Origin: Saprospiraceae bacterium
GTDB lineage: Bacteria > Bacteroidota > Bacteroidia > Chitinophagales > Saprospiraceae
Direction of reading: 5' to 3'
Assembly (NCBI GenBank): GCA_016713025.1
Contig: JADJPZ010000004.1
Span: forward strand, 4,131,001-4,195,000
DNA: 64,000 nucleotides
The position numbers and the translations under genes were made by a program. The notes below the pieces were generated by a model. It saw only the letters and a list, made by a program, of their open reading frames with translations. It ran no database searches and was not told where the DNA came from. Positions 9,290 to 18,903 of the stretch are shown here, piece by piece. Every line of letters begins with the position of its first letter. Positions within the stretch are counted from its first letter, which is position 1.

Positions 9290-10819
9290 ATGAATACATC
9301 ATTTCTAAAAAAACTTGACCTTCATAAAAAAAACGAAGGAACCTGGACCGGATTAAAGTCATATAAATCTGAGACTTATATTGAATCCTACTCTCCCGTA
9401 GATGGCAACTTGATTGGCAGTGTTTCTGTCACATCCAAAAAGGATTACGAAAAGGTCATTTCAAAAGCCGGAAAAGCATTTGTGGAATGGAGGAAAATTC
9501 CGGCACCGAAACGGGGTGAATTGGTCCGTCAGTATGGTGATGAGTTGAGAAAACACAAGGAGGCTTTAGGGCAACTTGTATCATACGAAATGGGAAAATC
9601 ACTTCAGGAAGGGCTCGGTGAAGTACAGGAGATGATCGATATCTGTGATTTTGCAGTGGGGTTGTCCCGTCAATTGTACGGCCTGACCATGCACTCTGAG
9701 CGGCCCAATCATCGTATGTATGAACAATGGCATCCGCTTGGGGTAGTAGGCATCATCTCAGCTTTCAATTTTCCAGTTGCAGTGTGGTCATGGAATGCAA
9801 TGATTGCAATCGTTTGTGGGAACGTTTGTGTGTGGAAAGCTAGCGAAAAAGCACCTCTTTGTGCAGTCGCATGCCAAAACATCTTACATAAAGTCTTAAA
9901 AGCAAATAAAGTGCCTGAAGGCGTAAGCTGTATCATCACTGGTGATTATAAAGTTGGAGAGTGGTTGACAAAAGATAAACGAGTCCCATTAATTTCAGCA
10001 ACTGGAAGTACACAAATGGGTAAGATCGTCGGTGCCGCTGTAGCTGAAAGACTTGGTAGAAGCCTGCTTGAATTAGGTGGAAATAATGCAATCATAATCA
10101 CACCATCAGCAGATATGAATCTTGTATTGACCGGTGCGCTCTTCGGAGCTGTTGGTACTTGTGGTCAGAGATGCACCAGCACGAGAAGGTTGATAGTTCA
10201 TGAAAACATGTATGATGAGGTAAAAGCAAAACTTACAAAAGCGTACGGACAGCTAAAAATAGGCAATCCATTAGACAGTAAAAATCATGTAGGTCCTCTC
10301 ATCGACAAAATGGCTGTCAACAATTATCTTAATGCACTTGCATCCGCAGAAGAACAAGGTGCTGTTTTCCTGGTAGAAGGTGGAGTTCTAAATGGAAAGA
10401 ATTATAAGAGCGGGTGTTATGTAAAACCTTGTATCATCGAAGCAAAAAATGAAATGCCTATCGTTCAGCATGAAACTTTTGCTCCTATCCTCTACTTACT
10501 AAAATACAAAGGAAGTATAGAAAATGCTATCACAATTCAAAATGACGTGCCACAAGGCTTATCATCAGCTATCATGACCACCAATCTGCGCGAAGCAGAG
10601 CAGTTTCTCTCTTGTGCAGGTTCAGACTGCGGTATCGCTAATGTCAATATAGGAACAAGCGGTGCAGAAATAGGCGGTGCATTCGGTGGTGAAAAAGAAA
10701 CCGGTGGCGGACGTGAATCCGGATCAGACAGCTGGAAAGCATATATGCGCCGACAAACCAATACGATCAATTACAGCACAACTTTGCCACTGGCGCAGGG
10801 GATTAAATTTGATTTGTAA
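9290..10819 (+). CDS. ALDH7-type aldehyde dehydrogenase (aminoadipate semialdehyde / P6C dehydrogenase-like)
   Basis: NAD-dependent aldehyde dehydrogenase of 509 residues. The glutamate motif LELGGNNAIII and the nucleophile context GTCGQRCTSTRRL are both present. The C terminus GGGRESGSDSWKAYMRR followed by NTINYS and LAQGIKF is the hallmark of ALDH7 (antiquitin, bacterial AmaB), which oxidises alpha-aminoadipate semialdehyde in lysine catabolism. The start at 9290 is preferred to the GTG at 9239, which lies inside the promoter's -7 box. No lysine catabolism gene is adjacent, so the substrate is inferred from family only. Confidence 0.9.
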   Translation: MNTSFLKKLDLHKKNEGTWTGLKSYKSETYIESYSPVDGNLIGSVSVTSKKDYEKVISKAGKAFVEWRKIPAPKRGELVRQYGDELRKHKEALGQLVSYEMGKSLQEGLGEVQEMIDICDFAVGLSRQLYGLTMHSERPNHRMYEQWHPLGVVGIISAFNFPVAVWSWNAMIAIVCGNVCVWKASEKAPLCAVACQNILHKVLKANKVPEGVSCIITGDYKVGEWLTKDKRVPLISATGSTQMGKIVGAAVAERLGRSLLELGGNNAIIITPSADMNLVLTGALFGAVGTCGQRCTSTRRLIVHENMYDEVKAKLTKAYGQLKIGNPLDSKNHVGPLIDKMAVNNYLNALASAEEQGAVFLVEGGVLNGKNYKSGCYVKPCIIEAKNEMPIVQHETFAPILYLLKYKGSIENAITIQNDVPQGLSSAIMTTNLREAEQFLSCAGSDCGIANVNIGTSGAEIGGAFGGEKETGGGRESGSDSWKAYMRRQTNTINYSTTLPLAQGIKFDL

Positions 10820-10857
10820 AGACAACAGCCGTTTTTTAAATTTACATTTTTTGATAT

Positions 10858-12126
10858 ATGAATAATTCTTTTGTGGTACATTGCCCAAAGAAGATCATTT
10901 CCGGCGAAATCACCCTAAGTGGATCGAAGAGTATTTCCAACAGAGTACTCATGATCAGAGCACTTTGTGATGAAAAATTTGAGATATTCAACCTATCAGA
11001 TAGCGATGACAGTGTATCAATGGATACTTTACTGAGATCTGATGATGAGTTACTTGATGCACATCATGCCGGGACAACTTTCAGGTTCCTGACAGCTTAT
11101 CTGGCCATTCAACCCGGAACTCAGATTTTAACAGGTTCTCCAAGAATGAAACAAAGGCCAATTAAAGCTTTGGTAGATGCATTAAATTTACTCGGAGCAG
11201 ATATCGAATACCTGGAAGAAGAAGGATATCCTCCATTAAAAATAAATAGCCCAAAAGGAATTTGGAAAAGTGAAATTTCTTTACCTGCCAATATTAGCTC
11301 TCAATATATTACTGCATTGCTGCTCATAGCCCCGTGTCTACCCCAGGGATTGACCATTCATCTGGAGGGAGATATTGTTTCAAGACCTTATATTGAAATG
11401 ACTTTGGGTATCATGGCTTTTTTTGGAGTTGATGTTGTTTTTGAGGGCAATACACTTTTAGTTCCATACAAAAAATACCAACCGAAGACCTTTCACGTAG
11501 AAGCAGACTGGTCAGCAGCATCTTATTTTTATGAAATAGCCGCTTTTTCTGAAAGTGCCTGCATAAAATTGAATGGCTTGCATAAAAATAGTCTGCAGGG
11601 AGACGCTGACGTGGCCAATATTTGCAAAAAACTTGGGATAGAAACCTTTTATGATGAGTACAGCATTACTCTAAAAAAAGAAAAGGATACTGTTTTCCCA
11701 CAAAATCTGGAATACAATTTTATAAATGTCCCTGATATTGCTCAAAGTATCTCGGTATTATGTGCAGGCATCGGATGCAATGTACTGTTTTCCGGATTGC
11801 AAACCCTTAAAATCAAGGAGACAGACAGGATTTCTGCATTAAAAAATGAACATGCAAAAATGAATGTTTCCTTTTCCAAGATGCCCGAAAGGTTTTCATC
11901 CAAGACGGGAATTGAATATTATATGCAGGAAGGCATGAGCACTACTGATAAATCTTTTGTCCCATCTATAGATACCTACAATGACCATAGAATGGCTATG
12001 TGCTTCGCACCGCTGGGATTATTGTTTCCGATTATGATAAATGACCCCTTGGTAGTTTCTAAATCTTATCCTGGTTTTTGGAAGGATATTTCTGGTCTGG
12101 GATTTATTATTTCTGAAGAAAATTGA
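10858..12126 (+). CDS. aroA: 3-phosphoshikimate 1-carboxyvinyltransferase (EPSP synthase)
   Basis: Sixth step of the shikimate pathway, joining PEP to shikimate-3-phosphate. At 422 aa it is of normal length. Recognisable segments are GSKSISNRVLMIRAL near the N terminus, AGTTFRFLTAY with the phosphate-binding Thr/Arg region, SSQYITALLL, KETDRISALKNE and the C-terminal DHRMAMCFAPLG. The N-terminal Lys-Ser-Ile-Ser-Asn-Arg context is intact. It starts 38 nt after the ALDH7 gene. The other aro gene in the window, aroB, is about 18 kb away, so the pathway is scattered. Confidence 0.95.
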   Translation: MNNSFVVHCPKKIISGEITLSGSKSISNRVLMIRALCDEKFEIFNLSDSDDSVSMDTLLRSDDELLDAHHAGTTFRFLTAYLAIQPGTQILTGSPRMKQRPIKALVDALNLLGADIEYLEEEGYPPLKINSPKGIWKSEISLPANISSQYITALLLIAPCLPQGLTIHLEGDIVSRPYIEMTLGIMAFFGVDVVFEGNTLLVPYKKYQPKTFHVEADWSAASYFYEIAAFSESACIKLNGLHKNSLQGDADVANICKKLGIETFYDEYSITLKKEKDTVFPQNLEYNFINVPDIAQSISVLCAGIGCNVLFSGLQTLKIKETDRISALKNEHAKMNVSFSKMPERFSSKTGIEYYMQEGMSTTDKSFVPSIDTYNDHRMAMCFAPLGLLFPIMINDPLVVSKSYPGFWKDISGLGFIISEEN

Positions 12127-12148
12127 AAATTGATATATCAGAGTTTCA

Positions 12149-12166
12149 TAATTTTGGTTACTTTTG
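12149..12166 (+). promoter_or_regulatory. Two overlapping-register -7 elements for WecA-like gene
   Basis: TAATTTTG at 12149-12156 and TACTTTTG at 12159-12166 both match TAnnTTTG and lie 24-41 nt before the ATG at 12190. Confidence 0.5.
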
Positions 12167-12189
12167 ATCTGCCCAATTTCAGATAATAT

Positions 12190-13245
12190 ATGTATGATGT
12201 CATCTTAGCCTTTATTACTTCTTTTGCACTGACATATCTTGCCATACCATCCATAATAAATCTTGCTATAAAGAAAAATCTTATGGATGAGCCGGGTGAA
12301 CGACGATCGCATAAGATCAGCACACCGTCTCTTGGGGGAATAGGCATTTTTGCCGGTACACTTTTTTCAATCATACTTTGGACACCTTTCAATTACTTCG
12401 GAGATCTCCAGTATATACTATGTGCTTTTATCATTATATTTCTTATCGGGGCTAAAGATGATATAGATCCTATATCACCATCAAAAAAATTTCTGGGGGA
12501 ACTATTTGCTGCCGGTATATTGGTTTTCAGGGCAAATGTCCGACTCACAAGTTTTTATGGTTTTTTTGGCATATACGAAATACCTGAGTTTGTGAGTATC
12601 TTATTATCCATATTCACTATCATAGTCATAATTAACTCATTCAATCTTATTGATGGTATAAATGGTCTTTCGGCAAGTCTTGGATTGCTTATTACTTCTG
12701 TGCTAGGTACCTGGTTTTTCCTTATAGGTAGTATAGAGTTGGCAATTGTGGCATTTTCCTTAGGAGGTGCGTTGATAGCATTTTTAAAATATAACATCAC
12801 TCCCGCAAAAATATTTATGGGCGATACAGGTGCTCTGCTCCTTGGTTTGGTATGTTCTATTCTTGCTATTAAGTTTATAGAACTGCACAATGACATATCA
12901 AACTCTCCATACACTTTTGCATCTGCTCCTTCTATTGCGATTGCCATTTTGATTTTACCTTTGTTTGATACACTTCGTGTTTTTATACTTCGGGTATATG
13001 AGGGAAGATCCCCTTTCAGCCCTGATAGGAAACACATTCATCATATCCTGATAGACCTTGGCTTGACGCATATGCAAGCCACAGGCGTACTATTTCTTAC
13101 TAACATTCTTTTTATCATCATGGCGGTGATGCTGCAAAATATTGGGAATCTGATGTTGTTGATCATTACATTGAGTCTTGCTTTTGTAATGTCTCTACTG
13201 GCAAGCAGAATGGTTGAAAAGAAAAAACAAAAAGCCATAAAATGA
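12190..13245 (+). CDS. Undecaprenyl-phosphate sugar-1-phosphate transferase (WecA/TagO/MraY family)
   Basis: Polytopic enzyme of 351 residues with about ten membrane helices. It transfers a sugar-1-phosphate, probably GlcNAc-1-P, from a UDP-sugar to undecaprenyl phosphate, starting polysaccharide or O-antigen synthesis. Key motifs are present: the acidic pair in GAKDDIDPISPSKK, NSFNLIDGINGL, FMGDTGALLLG, and the loop SPDRKHIHHIL, whose HxHH is typical of WecA-type rather than MraY-type enzymes. It overlaps crcB by 4 nt (ATGA). No glycosyltransferase cluster surrounds it. Confidence 0.88.
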   Translation: MYDVILAFITSFALTYLAIPSIINLAIKKNLMDEPGERRSHKISTPSLGGIGIFAGTLFSIILWTPFNYFGDLQYILCAFIIIFLIGAKDDIDPISPSKKFLGELFAAGILVFRANVRLTSFYGFFGIYEIPEFVSILLSIFTIIVIINSFNLIDGINGLSASLGLLITSVLGTWFFLIGSIELAIVAFSLGGALIAFLKYNITPAKIFMGDTGALLLGLVCSILAIKFIELHNDISNSPYTFASAPSIAIAILILPLFDTLRVFILRVYEGRSPFSPDRKHIHHILIDLGLTHMQATGVLFLTNILFIIMAVMLQNIGNLMLLIITLSLAFVMSLLASRMVEKKKQKAIK

Positions 13246-13622
13246 TAGCTTGGATATTTGTATTTTTTGGTGGTGGTTTAGGCAGCATCTGCAGATATTA
13301 TTTGGCGCGCCACTTCAATTACACTGGTCAGGAGTATATCATTTTCCCATACGGTACTTTGATAGCCAATATTCTTAGTTGTTTTATTTTGGGATTTTTG
13401 ATTCAAAAACAAATATCTAACCATTTGACAGAAAATTTCAGGCTACTTTTAGCCACAGGGTTTTGCGGAGGCTTCAGCACTTTTTCTACATTTTCATATG
13501 AAATCTACATATATCTGCAAAAAGATCAGTTATGGCAAGGGTTGGGATATGTCAGTTTGAGTCTGATTACAGGAGTTATTGCCCTTATTGCCGGAATAAG
13601 ATTGTGTCAAATATTATTTTGA
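13242..13622 (+). CDS. crcB: Fluoride efflux channel CrcB (Fluc)
   Basis: A 126-residue protein with four membrane helices that exports fluoride as a dual-topology dimer. Signatures are GGGLGSICRYYLAR, GTLIANILSCFILG and TGFCGGFSTFSTFSYE; the last carries the conserved Asn/Phe-box and central Na+ site region. Its ATG overlaps the preceding gene's stop (ATGA), so translation is coupled. No fluoride (crcB) riboswitch is expected or seen, because the gene lacks its own leader. Confidence 0.93.
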   Translation: MIAWIFVFFGGGLGSICRYYLARHFNYTGQEYIIFPYGTLIANILSCFILGFLIQKQISNHLTENFRLLLATGFCGGFSTFSTFSYEIYIYLQKDQLWQGLGYVSLSLITGVIALIAGIRLCQILF

Positions 13623-13645
13623 TCTTAACGTATATAAAAATTTGT

Positions 13646-13653
13646 TATCTTTG
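13646..13653 (+). promoter_or_regulatory. -7 promoter element for recA
   Basis: TATCTTTG fits TAnnTTTG and lies 27 nt before the recA ATG. TTTG at 13618-13621 could be the -33 element, though the 24-nt gap is slightly long. Confidence 0.5.
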
Positions 13654-13680
13654 CTTTTGTAAATAAAGTAATAATTAACC

Positions 13681-14712
13681 ATGTCAAAAGAAAAGGAAGA
13701 AAAACTTAAAGCATTGGCTCTTACCATGGACAAATTGGACAAAACTTATGGTAAAGGCACAATAATGAAACTAGGCGACAAGCAGATAGTGCATGTGGAG
13801 ACTATTTCCACAGGATCACTTGGTCTTGATATAGCATTAGGTATCAATGGTCTGCCCAAGGGTAGAATCGTAGAGATCTATGGTCCTGAGTCGTCCGGTA
13901 AAACCACCCTCGCCATTCATGCCATAGCTGAATGCCAAAAGCAAGGAGGAATAGCTGCATTCATTGATGCAGAGCATGCATTTGACAGATTTTATGCAGA
14001 AAGCCTTGGTGTCAATACCGAGGAATTGTTGATATCTCAACCGGATAACGGAGAGCAAGCCCTTGAAATAGCTGAAAACCTGATACGCTCCGGTGCCATA
14101 GACATCATTGTTATCGACTCTGTGGCAGCATTGGTTCCACGTAGCGAAATAGAAGGTGAGATGGGAGACTCAAAAATGGGACTCCAGGCAAGATTGATGT
14201 CTCAGGCTCTGAGAAAACTGACTGCTACTATCGGGCGCACTGGTTGTTGCTGCGTATTTATCAATCAGCTCCGCGAAAAAATAGGTGTGATGTTTGGCAA
14301 TCCTGAAACCACTACAGGAGGTAATGCTTTGAAGTTTTATGCTTCTATCAGACTCGATATCAGAAAATCCGGTACGGCTATTAAAGATAAAGATGGCAAC
14401 ACTGTAGGTACTCCTGTAAAAGTTAAAGTGGTAAAGAATAAACTGGCACCGCCATTCAGGGTAGCAACATTTGATATCGTTTTTGGCGAAGGTATCTCCA
14501 AAACCGGGGAAATCGTGGATCTGGGTGTAGAGACAGATATCATAGGAAAGAGTGGTTCATGGTTTAGCTATGAAGGGACTAAAATTGCTCAGGGTAGAGA
14601 AGCCGCCAAACAGTTTTTTGCAGACAATCCTGAACTGGCATCAGAAATAGAGCTCAAAATTAAAGAGAAATATCACCCTGCTCAGGTCGAAGCCACCGAT
14701 TCTGAAGACTAA
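13681..14712 (+). CDS. recA: Recombinase RecA
   Basis: ATP-dependent strand-exchange protein and LexA coprotease, 343 aa. Walker A GPESSGKTT is at residues 68-76 and Walker B is IDIIVIDSVAAL. The L2 region GVMFGNPETTTGGNALKFYAS and the end GSWFSYEGTKIAQGREAAK are typical. The acidic C-terminal tail is short (EATDSED). It has its own promoter and is followed 19 nt later by a beta-lactamase-fold lipoprotein gene. Confidence 0.97.
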   Translation: MSKEKEEKLKALALTMDKLDKTYGKGTIMKLGDKQIVHVETISTGSLGLDIALGINGLPKGRIVEIYGPESSGKTTLAIHAIAECQKQGGIAAFIDAEHAFDRFYAESLGVNTEELLISQPDNGEQALEIAENLIRSGAIDIIVIDSVAALVPRSEIEGEMGDSKMGLQARLMSQALRKLTATIGRTGCCCVFINQLREKIGVMFGNPETTTGGNALKFYASIRLDIRKSGTAIKDKDGNTVGTPVKVKVVKNKLAPPFRVATFDIVFGEGISKTGEIVDLGVETDIIGKSGSWFSYEGTKIAQGREAAKQFFADNPELASEIELKIKEKYHPAQVEATDSED

Positions 14713-14731
14713 TAGGATAATAAATAATCAA

Positions 14732-16129
14732 ATGAGAGATCTGAAAAATATTCCTGTTTATATTATAGTTTTCAGGTTTCTCATTTTTTTATTTATTTTT
14801 TGTGTAATATCTTGCTCCAAAGAACCCGAAACAGAAATTGTAAATACTTCTCCATCCATCACAATTAATGATGTTTATTCATTAAGAGTAGATGAACAGT
14901 CAAAGATAGACATCAAAGTTTCAGATGCCGAAAATGATAGACTTACCGTTTCGGTATCCGGATTACCTGCTTCATTGGCTTTTGATAACAATGGTTATGT
15001 TATCTCAGGAAAACCTGCTTTGAAGGATACAGGCACGTATAAAATAAACATTGTAGCTTCAGATAGTAAGTTGATGGTAGAAAAGGTAACTTATTTATAT
15101 GTCTATAAAAATGACTTACATCTTAAAAACCTAAAGCTAAATCATAAACTGCTTTTGGCATCAAGAAGTATAACTCCTGGTCTTCTCGGTGTGACTATTG
15201 CAGTCGTAACAACTGATAAAAAGCTATTTGCAGGCGCAGTCGGCCGCCTGTCTTCTGTAAGCCCTGAAAATAGTCTTCTACCGACCCACAGTTTCAGGAT
15301 AGCAAGTGTCACTAAGCCAATGATCGCTGCGATAATACTGAAACTTGCTGATGAAGGTCGGTTAGATATAAATGGTCCAATCACAAAATATGTAGAAAAT
15401 TTAATTCCGAATATGGCAACGATGACCGTCAAACATCTTTTGAGTCATACCGGAGGGGTTTTTGACCATCTCAATGCCAATTCTTTTTGGAACCACCCAG
15501 AAAACAAACCAGGGAAGATATGGACACTAAATGAATTAATTAATTTCAGTGTAAGCGGCGGTCCTGTATTTCAACCTGGCAAGGGATATGCTTACTCCAA
15601 TACAGGATATGTCATTTTGGGCAAAATAATCGAAAACATCACAAAAATGCCAATAGAAGATGCCTGCAAAAAGCTACTCTTCGACCCATTGAAACTGCAA
15701 AAAACCTTTTATGACAATTTTAGTGGTAATAGTAATCCACTATCCGATCTGGCTACTAACAACCGTAGTTACGAATATTCTCCAACTGCTGCAGGACCAT
15801 CTGGTGCAGTAGTATCAAACAGCATCGACGTTGCATATTTTGGAAAGGAAATTTATGGATCAGGATACCTGAAACCAGCTTCACTTCAGGACATGATCAC
15901 CAATCATGGTGTTTTACTGGCAGGTCAAAATTACGGATATGGTACCAGACTTTGGGACTTAAACGGTATCAAACATTATGGACACACGGGAGCATTAATG
16001 GATTACAGAGCAATTGTGATGTACGTGCCTTCCAAAGATATGTCCATTGCAATGTGCACACACAATGTTCATTCAGCATGGTTTGATCTGGTAAATGAAA
16101 TGTTGTTATATTGTGTATCAGAACTTTAG
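14732..16129 (+). CDS. Lipoprotein serine hydrolase, beta-lactamase class C fold, with N-terminal Ig-like domain
   Basis: Secreted lipoprotein of 465 residues: lipobox VISC with lipidated C28, then a putative Ig/cadherin-like domain (about 40-125, including LAFDNNGYVISGKP and a GTYKINIVASD end). A beta-lactamase/DD-peptidase (PF00144) domain fills the rest. Catalytic motifs are SVTK (about 192-195), YSN (about 288-290) and HTG (about 418-420). Such proteins hydrolyse peptides, esters or lactams in the periplasm or at the surface; true resistance is not implied. It is close behind recA but functionally unrelated. Confidence 0.87.
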   Translation: MRDLKNIPVYIIVFRFLIFLFIFCVISCSKEPETEIVNTSPSITINDVYSLRVDEQSKIDIKVSDAENDRLTVSVSGLPASLAFDNNGYVISGKPALKDTGTYKINIVASDSKLMVEKVTYLYVYKNDLHLKNLKLNHKLLLASRSITPGLLGVTIAVVTTDKKLFAGAVGRLSSVSPENSLLPTHSFRIASVTKPMIAAIILKLADEGRLDINGPITKYVENLIPNMATMTVKHLLSHTGGVFDHLNANSFWNHPENKPGKIWTLNELINFSVSGGPVFQPGKGYAYSNTGYVILGKIIENITKMPIEDACKKLLFDPLKLQKTFYDNFSGNSNPLSDLATNNRSYEYSPTAAGPSGAVVSNSIDVAYFGKEIYGSGYLKPASLQDMITNHGVLLAGQNYGYGTRLWDLNGIKHYGHTGALMDYRAIVMYVPSKDMSIAMCTHNVHSAWFDLVNEMLLYCVSEL

Positions 16130-16141
16130 TGCGGATAAAAA

Positions 16142-18613
16142 TTAAGAACCCATTTTTACAAATTCACTGTATTTCTTTTTATTTTTTATTGTATTGTAGT
16201 CAATAAAATAAATGACCTTTACTGATAGATTATTATTCTGGTCTGCCGTGAAGGTCTGCCGAATATTTTCCATATAGGTGAACTGTTGGTTTTGGTCAAA
16301 TGAAGAAATGGCATTTTTCCATACGATATTTACAAAACTTCCCTGGGCAAACTGCCAGGTATAAACCATATCTACATTAAAAAAATTGATGTTTCTGTTT
16401 CCTTTTTCCGGATTTAATTCGGTAGCCAAACTCAGATTTCCATCTTCCGATAGCCTGAACATGTCATGATTATTGACGGATGAATTGTAGTGTCTTGCCA
16501 CAAGGGTCAGTCCCATTCTGTTTGTAAAGTTGTATTTTGCTGACAGTTCGTTTTCTATCGTTGTGACAAATCTGCGTGCAAATGCCGGACTACCACTTTC
16601 AAAATGTGAAAAGCCGATATTATTCCATCTCGGATTTGATGAAATTTGGTGTGATACGAGCAATTTTGAATTGAACCTGTAATTGTTTTCTAACGAATAA
16701 AAAAGAGAGTATCCATTATAAAAATCAACAAATCTGCGACCCAACAACTCTACTTCAACGAAATATTTTCTGGCATTATTTGTCTCCCACCATGTGCCAC
16801 CGAAGAATGAGCTTCCTCGTCTGAATACATCACCAAATCTGCGAGGCTCATAATAATCATACGTATCAGGAGAATACTCTAAGATACCTCCACCAAACCA
16901 CAGGTTTTTTGTTTGCATATTGGCATTGATATTGACTTCAGCATTTTGTAAAGTCGAAACCCCGGCTTTGATAGGAGCGTAAAGGTGGCTGGCATACATA
17001 TTGAAATTGAGCCTGAAATTATTGTACACTTTGGTAGGTTTTGTCCATCGTGTCCCTACCCAAAGTCCATGATTCATATAGTTGTTATTGGTAAAATATC
17101 CCAAATCATTGCTGTTGAAATTTCTGTCAACCAATTCGTGTGAAAAATTCCAATTGATCTTTCCTGATGAGCGCCCGAAAGATATAGATTGACTGTAACC
17201 AGACTTTTTTCCGGGTTCCACACCAGTTCCGCTAAAATGACTCAAAGCTATTTTTCCCGAGAGATTGTAAGTATTCTTTTTGTTGCTGAGGTTGAAAAGA
17301 GCAGAACTTACATTGGCATCCGGTGTGGCGCCATCCCGAAGGACATTGGTATTTATAAACGAAACATTGGAATTGTTGCCAAATGTCTGATCAAAGACAG
17401 CAATACTATAGTTGATTAATGGTTGGACTTCGACCTCGATTTCCTTTTCAGTATTTTTATCGAGCACCTTGGCATGAACGGGTGCGGTGATGGCATTAAG
17501 CACACCTATACCGAGTCCGTTTTTTGTCCTGCCTGATACCTTGGTTGCATTGATCAGACTTGCTTCTGCAGGTGAGCTGATGATTTCCTGTCCGGGAGAT
17601 AATCTTGAATGATCAATATTTAATCCACCAATCCTGCGTGAATAGAAAAAATTTCCCTTATTAAAAAGATCAGTTCCTTCAGTGAAGAACAGCCTGTAGT
17701 CGTTGAACTGCACTTCGAAAGGTGTCAGATTCAGCACCCTGCGATCGCTCTGGACTTGTCCAAAATCCGGAATCAAGGTAGCATCCAGTGTAAAAGCCTG
17801 ATTGAGCCCGAGCTTTACATCCAGGCCTCCGTTAAACTGAGATGTAAGATCTTTTCCGTTTTCCAAAGGATAATGATTGGCATAATATGACACATAAGGA
17901 GATAATTGCAATCTCAGTGGAGGGTTGATATTTTTTAGCCCTTTCCAGACTCCGGCCTGCGTCAAAAAACCATTGATATTAGGATCTATAGGATTCCAGA
18001 AAAACTGCTCGGTTGACTTTCTTCTTCTTCTCACGATGTTGATACCCCAATCCTGGACCTCTTCCTTGCTGAACCTGATAGATGCAAAAGGGATAAACAT
18101 CTCAAAATACCACCCTTCGTCTGTAATTTTGGCCTGAGAATAAAAAATGCTATTCCAGGTGAAATCCTCACCATTATTGTTACTTTGGGTAAATTTTGCA
18201 TCCATTTGTTCATTGAGTGGTGTGACAAAGTACTCAAAGGCATTGAGTTTGTCTTTATAGGTATCAAAAATGATCCCGACAAAATCATTGTTTCCAAAAC
18301 CATCACGACCTACCAATTCTGCGGAAATACTATCTCTGGTATCTCTGCACAACCCACCGACAAAAATACCCAGATCATTATAAGCAAGATAAAGAGTAGT
18401 TTTGGTCAATGGGTTTTCTGTATCGTTGAGTACCGGTCTAAGCTCTGTAAATCCTTCAATCACTGAAGCACCTTTCCACTCCTGCAGATCCACATTTCCG
18501 TCAATTTTTATATTGTGCTCTATCCTTGTAGCTGCTATTTCTTTGCCGGGAGGCTGGGCCCATAAGGAAAAATTAAGTAATAAGATGGCCAATAAGCCGG
18601 TCAGTCTTGTCAT
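16142..18613 (-). CDS. DUF5916 outer-membrane-like protein with CBM9-like N terminus
   Basis: An 823-residue protein with a signal peptide (cleaved after LWA before QPPG). A CBM9-like carbohydrate-binding domain lies at about 25-215 (RIEHNIKIDGNVDLQEW at the start, then WGINIVRRRRKSTEQFFWNP). A large DUF5916 region follows, rich in alternating beta strands and consistent with a C-terminal outer-membrane barrel. The family is common in Bacteroidota, often near hydrolases; its function is unknown. It converges on the preceding gene with a 12-nt gap. Confidence 0.85.
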   Translation of the reverse strand: MTRLTGLLAILLLNFSLWAQPPGKEIAATRIEHNIKIDGNVDLQEWKGASVIEGFTELRPVLNDTENPLTKTTLYLAYNDLGIFVGGLCRDTRDSISAELVGRDGFGNNDFVGIIFDTYKDKLNAFEYFVTPLNEQMDAKFTQSNNNGEDFTWNSIFYSQAKITDEGWYFEMFIPFASIRFSKEEVQDWGINIVRRRRKSTEQFFWNPIDPNINGFLTQAGVWKGLKNINPPLRLQLSPYVSYYANHYPLENGKDLTSQFNGGLDVKLGLNQAFTLDATLIPDFGQVQSDRRVLNLTPFEVQFNDYRLFFTEGTDLFNKGNFFYSRRIGGLNIDHSRLSPGQEIISSPAEASLINATKVSGRTKNGLGIGVLNAITAPVHAKVLDKNTEKEIEVEVQPLINYSIAVFDQTFGNNSNVSFINTNVLRDGATPDANVSSALFNLSNKKNTYNLSGKIALSHFSGTGVEPGKKSGYSQSISFGRSSGKINWNFSHELVDRNFNSNDLGYFTNNNYMNHGLWVGTRWTKPTKVYNNFRLNFNMYASHLYAPIKAGVSTLQNAEVNINANMQTKNLWFGGGILEYSPDTYDYYEPRRFGDVFRRGSSFFGGTWWETNNARKYFVEVELLGRRFVDFYNGYSLFYSLENNYRFNSKLLVSHQISSNPRWNNIGFSHFESGSPAFARRFVTTIENELSAKYNFTNRMGLTLVARHYNSSVNNHDMFRLSEDGNLSLATELNPEKGNRNINFFNVDMVYTWQFAQGSFVNIVWKNAISSFDQNQQFTYMENIRQTFTADQNNNLSVKVIYFIDYNTIKNKKKYSEFVKMGS

Positions 18614-18875
18614 GAAGGATCCAATTGTGATACAAAGTAATGACGTACTTTTTTAAAAAGAGTTGCATATTAGACCAAAACTATTTTTTTGTCGATGGAT
18701 TTGGCATTATTGGGTTTTTGGACAATTTTCAGGTCTTGGTGATGTTGGGTATTTTAAGTTATTCGACAAAATGTAGTTTAGGTAATAAATGGAGATAGCA
18801 GACAGTTGAATGATTTGTCAGATAATTCTTTACATTGACGATCTTGATTACTCCTTCCAATTTCAAATAAGTGAT

Positions 18876-18883
18876 TATCTTTA
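18876..18883 (+). promoter_or_regulatory. Possible -7 element for DinB-cupin gene
   Basis: TATCTTTA differs from TAnnTTTG at the last base and lies 21 nt before the ATG at 18904. Confidence 0.35.
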
Positions 18884-18903
18884 CGGTCCAGTCATCCTAA
18901 AGC

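Noticed and set aside
14732..16129. True beta-lactamase resistance gene
   Set aside because: SxxK, YSN and HTG are shared by many serine hydrolases; the Ig-like domain and lipobox suggest a general surface hydrolase.
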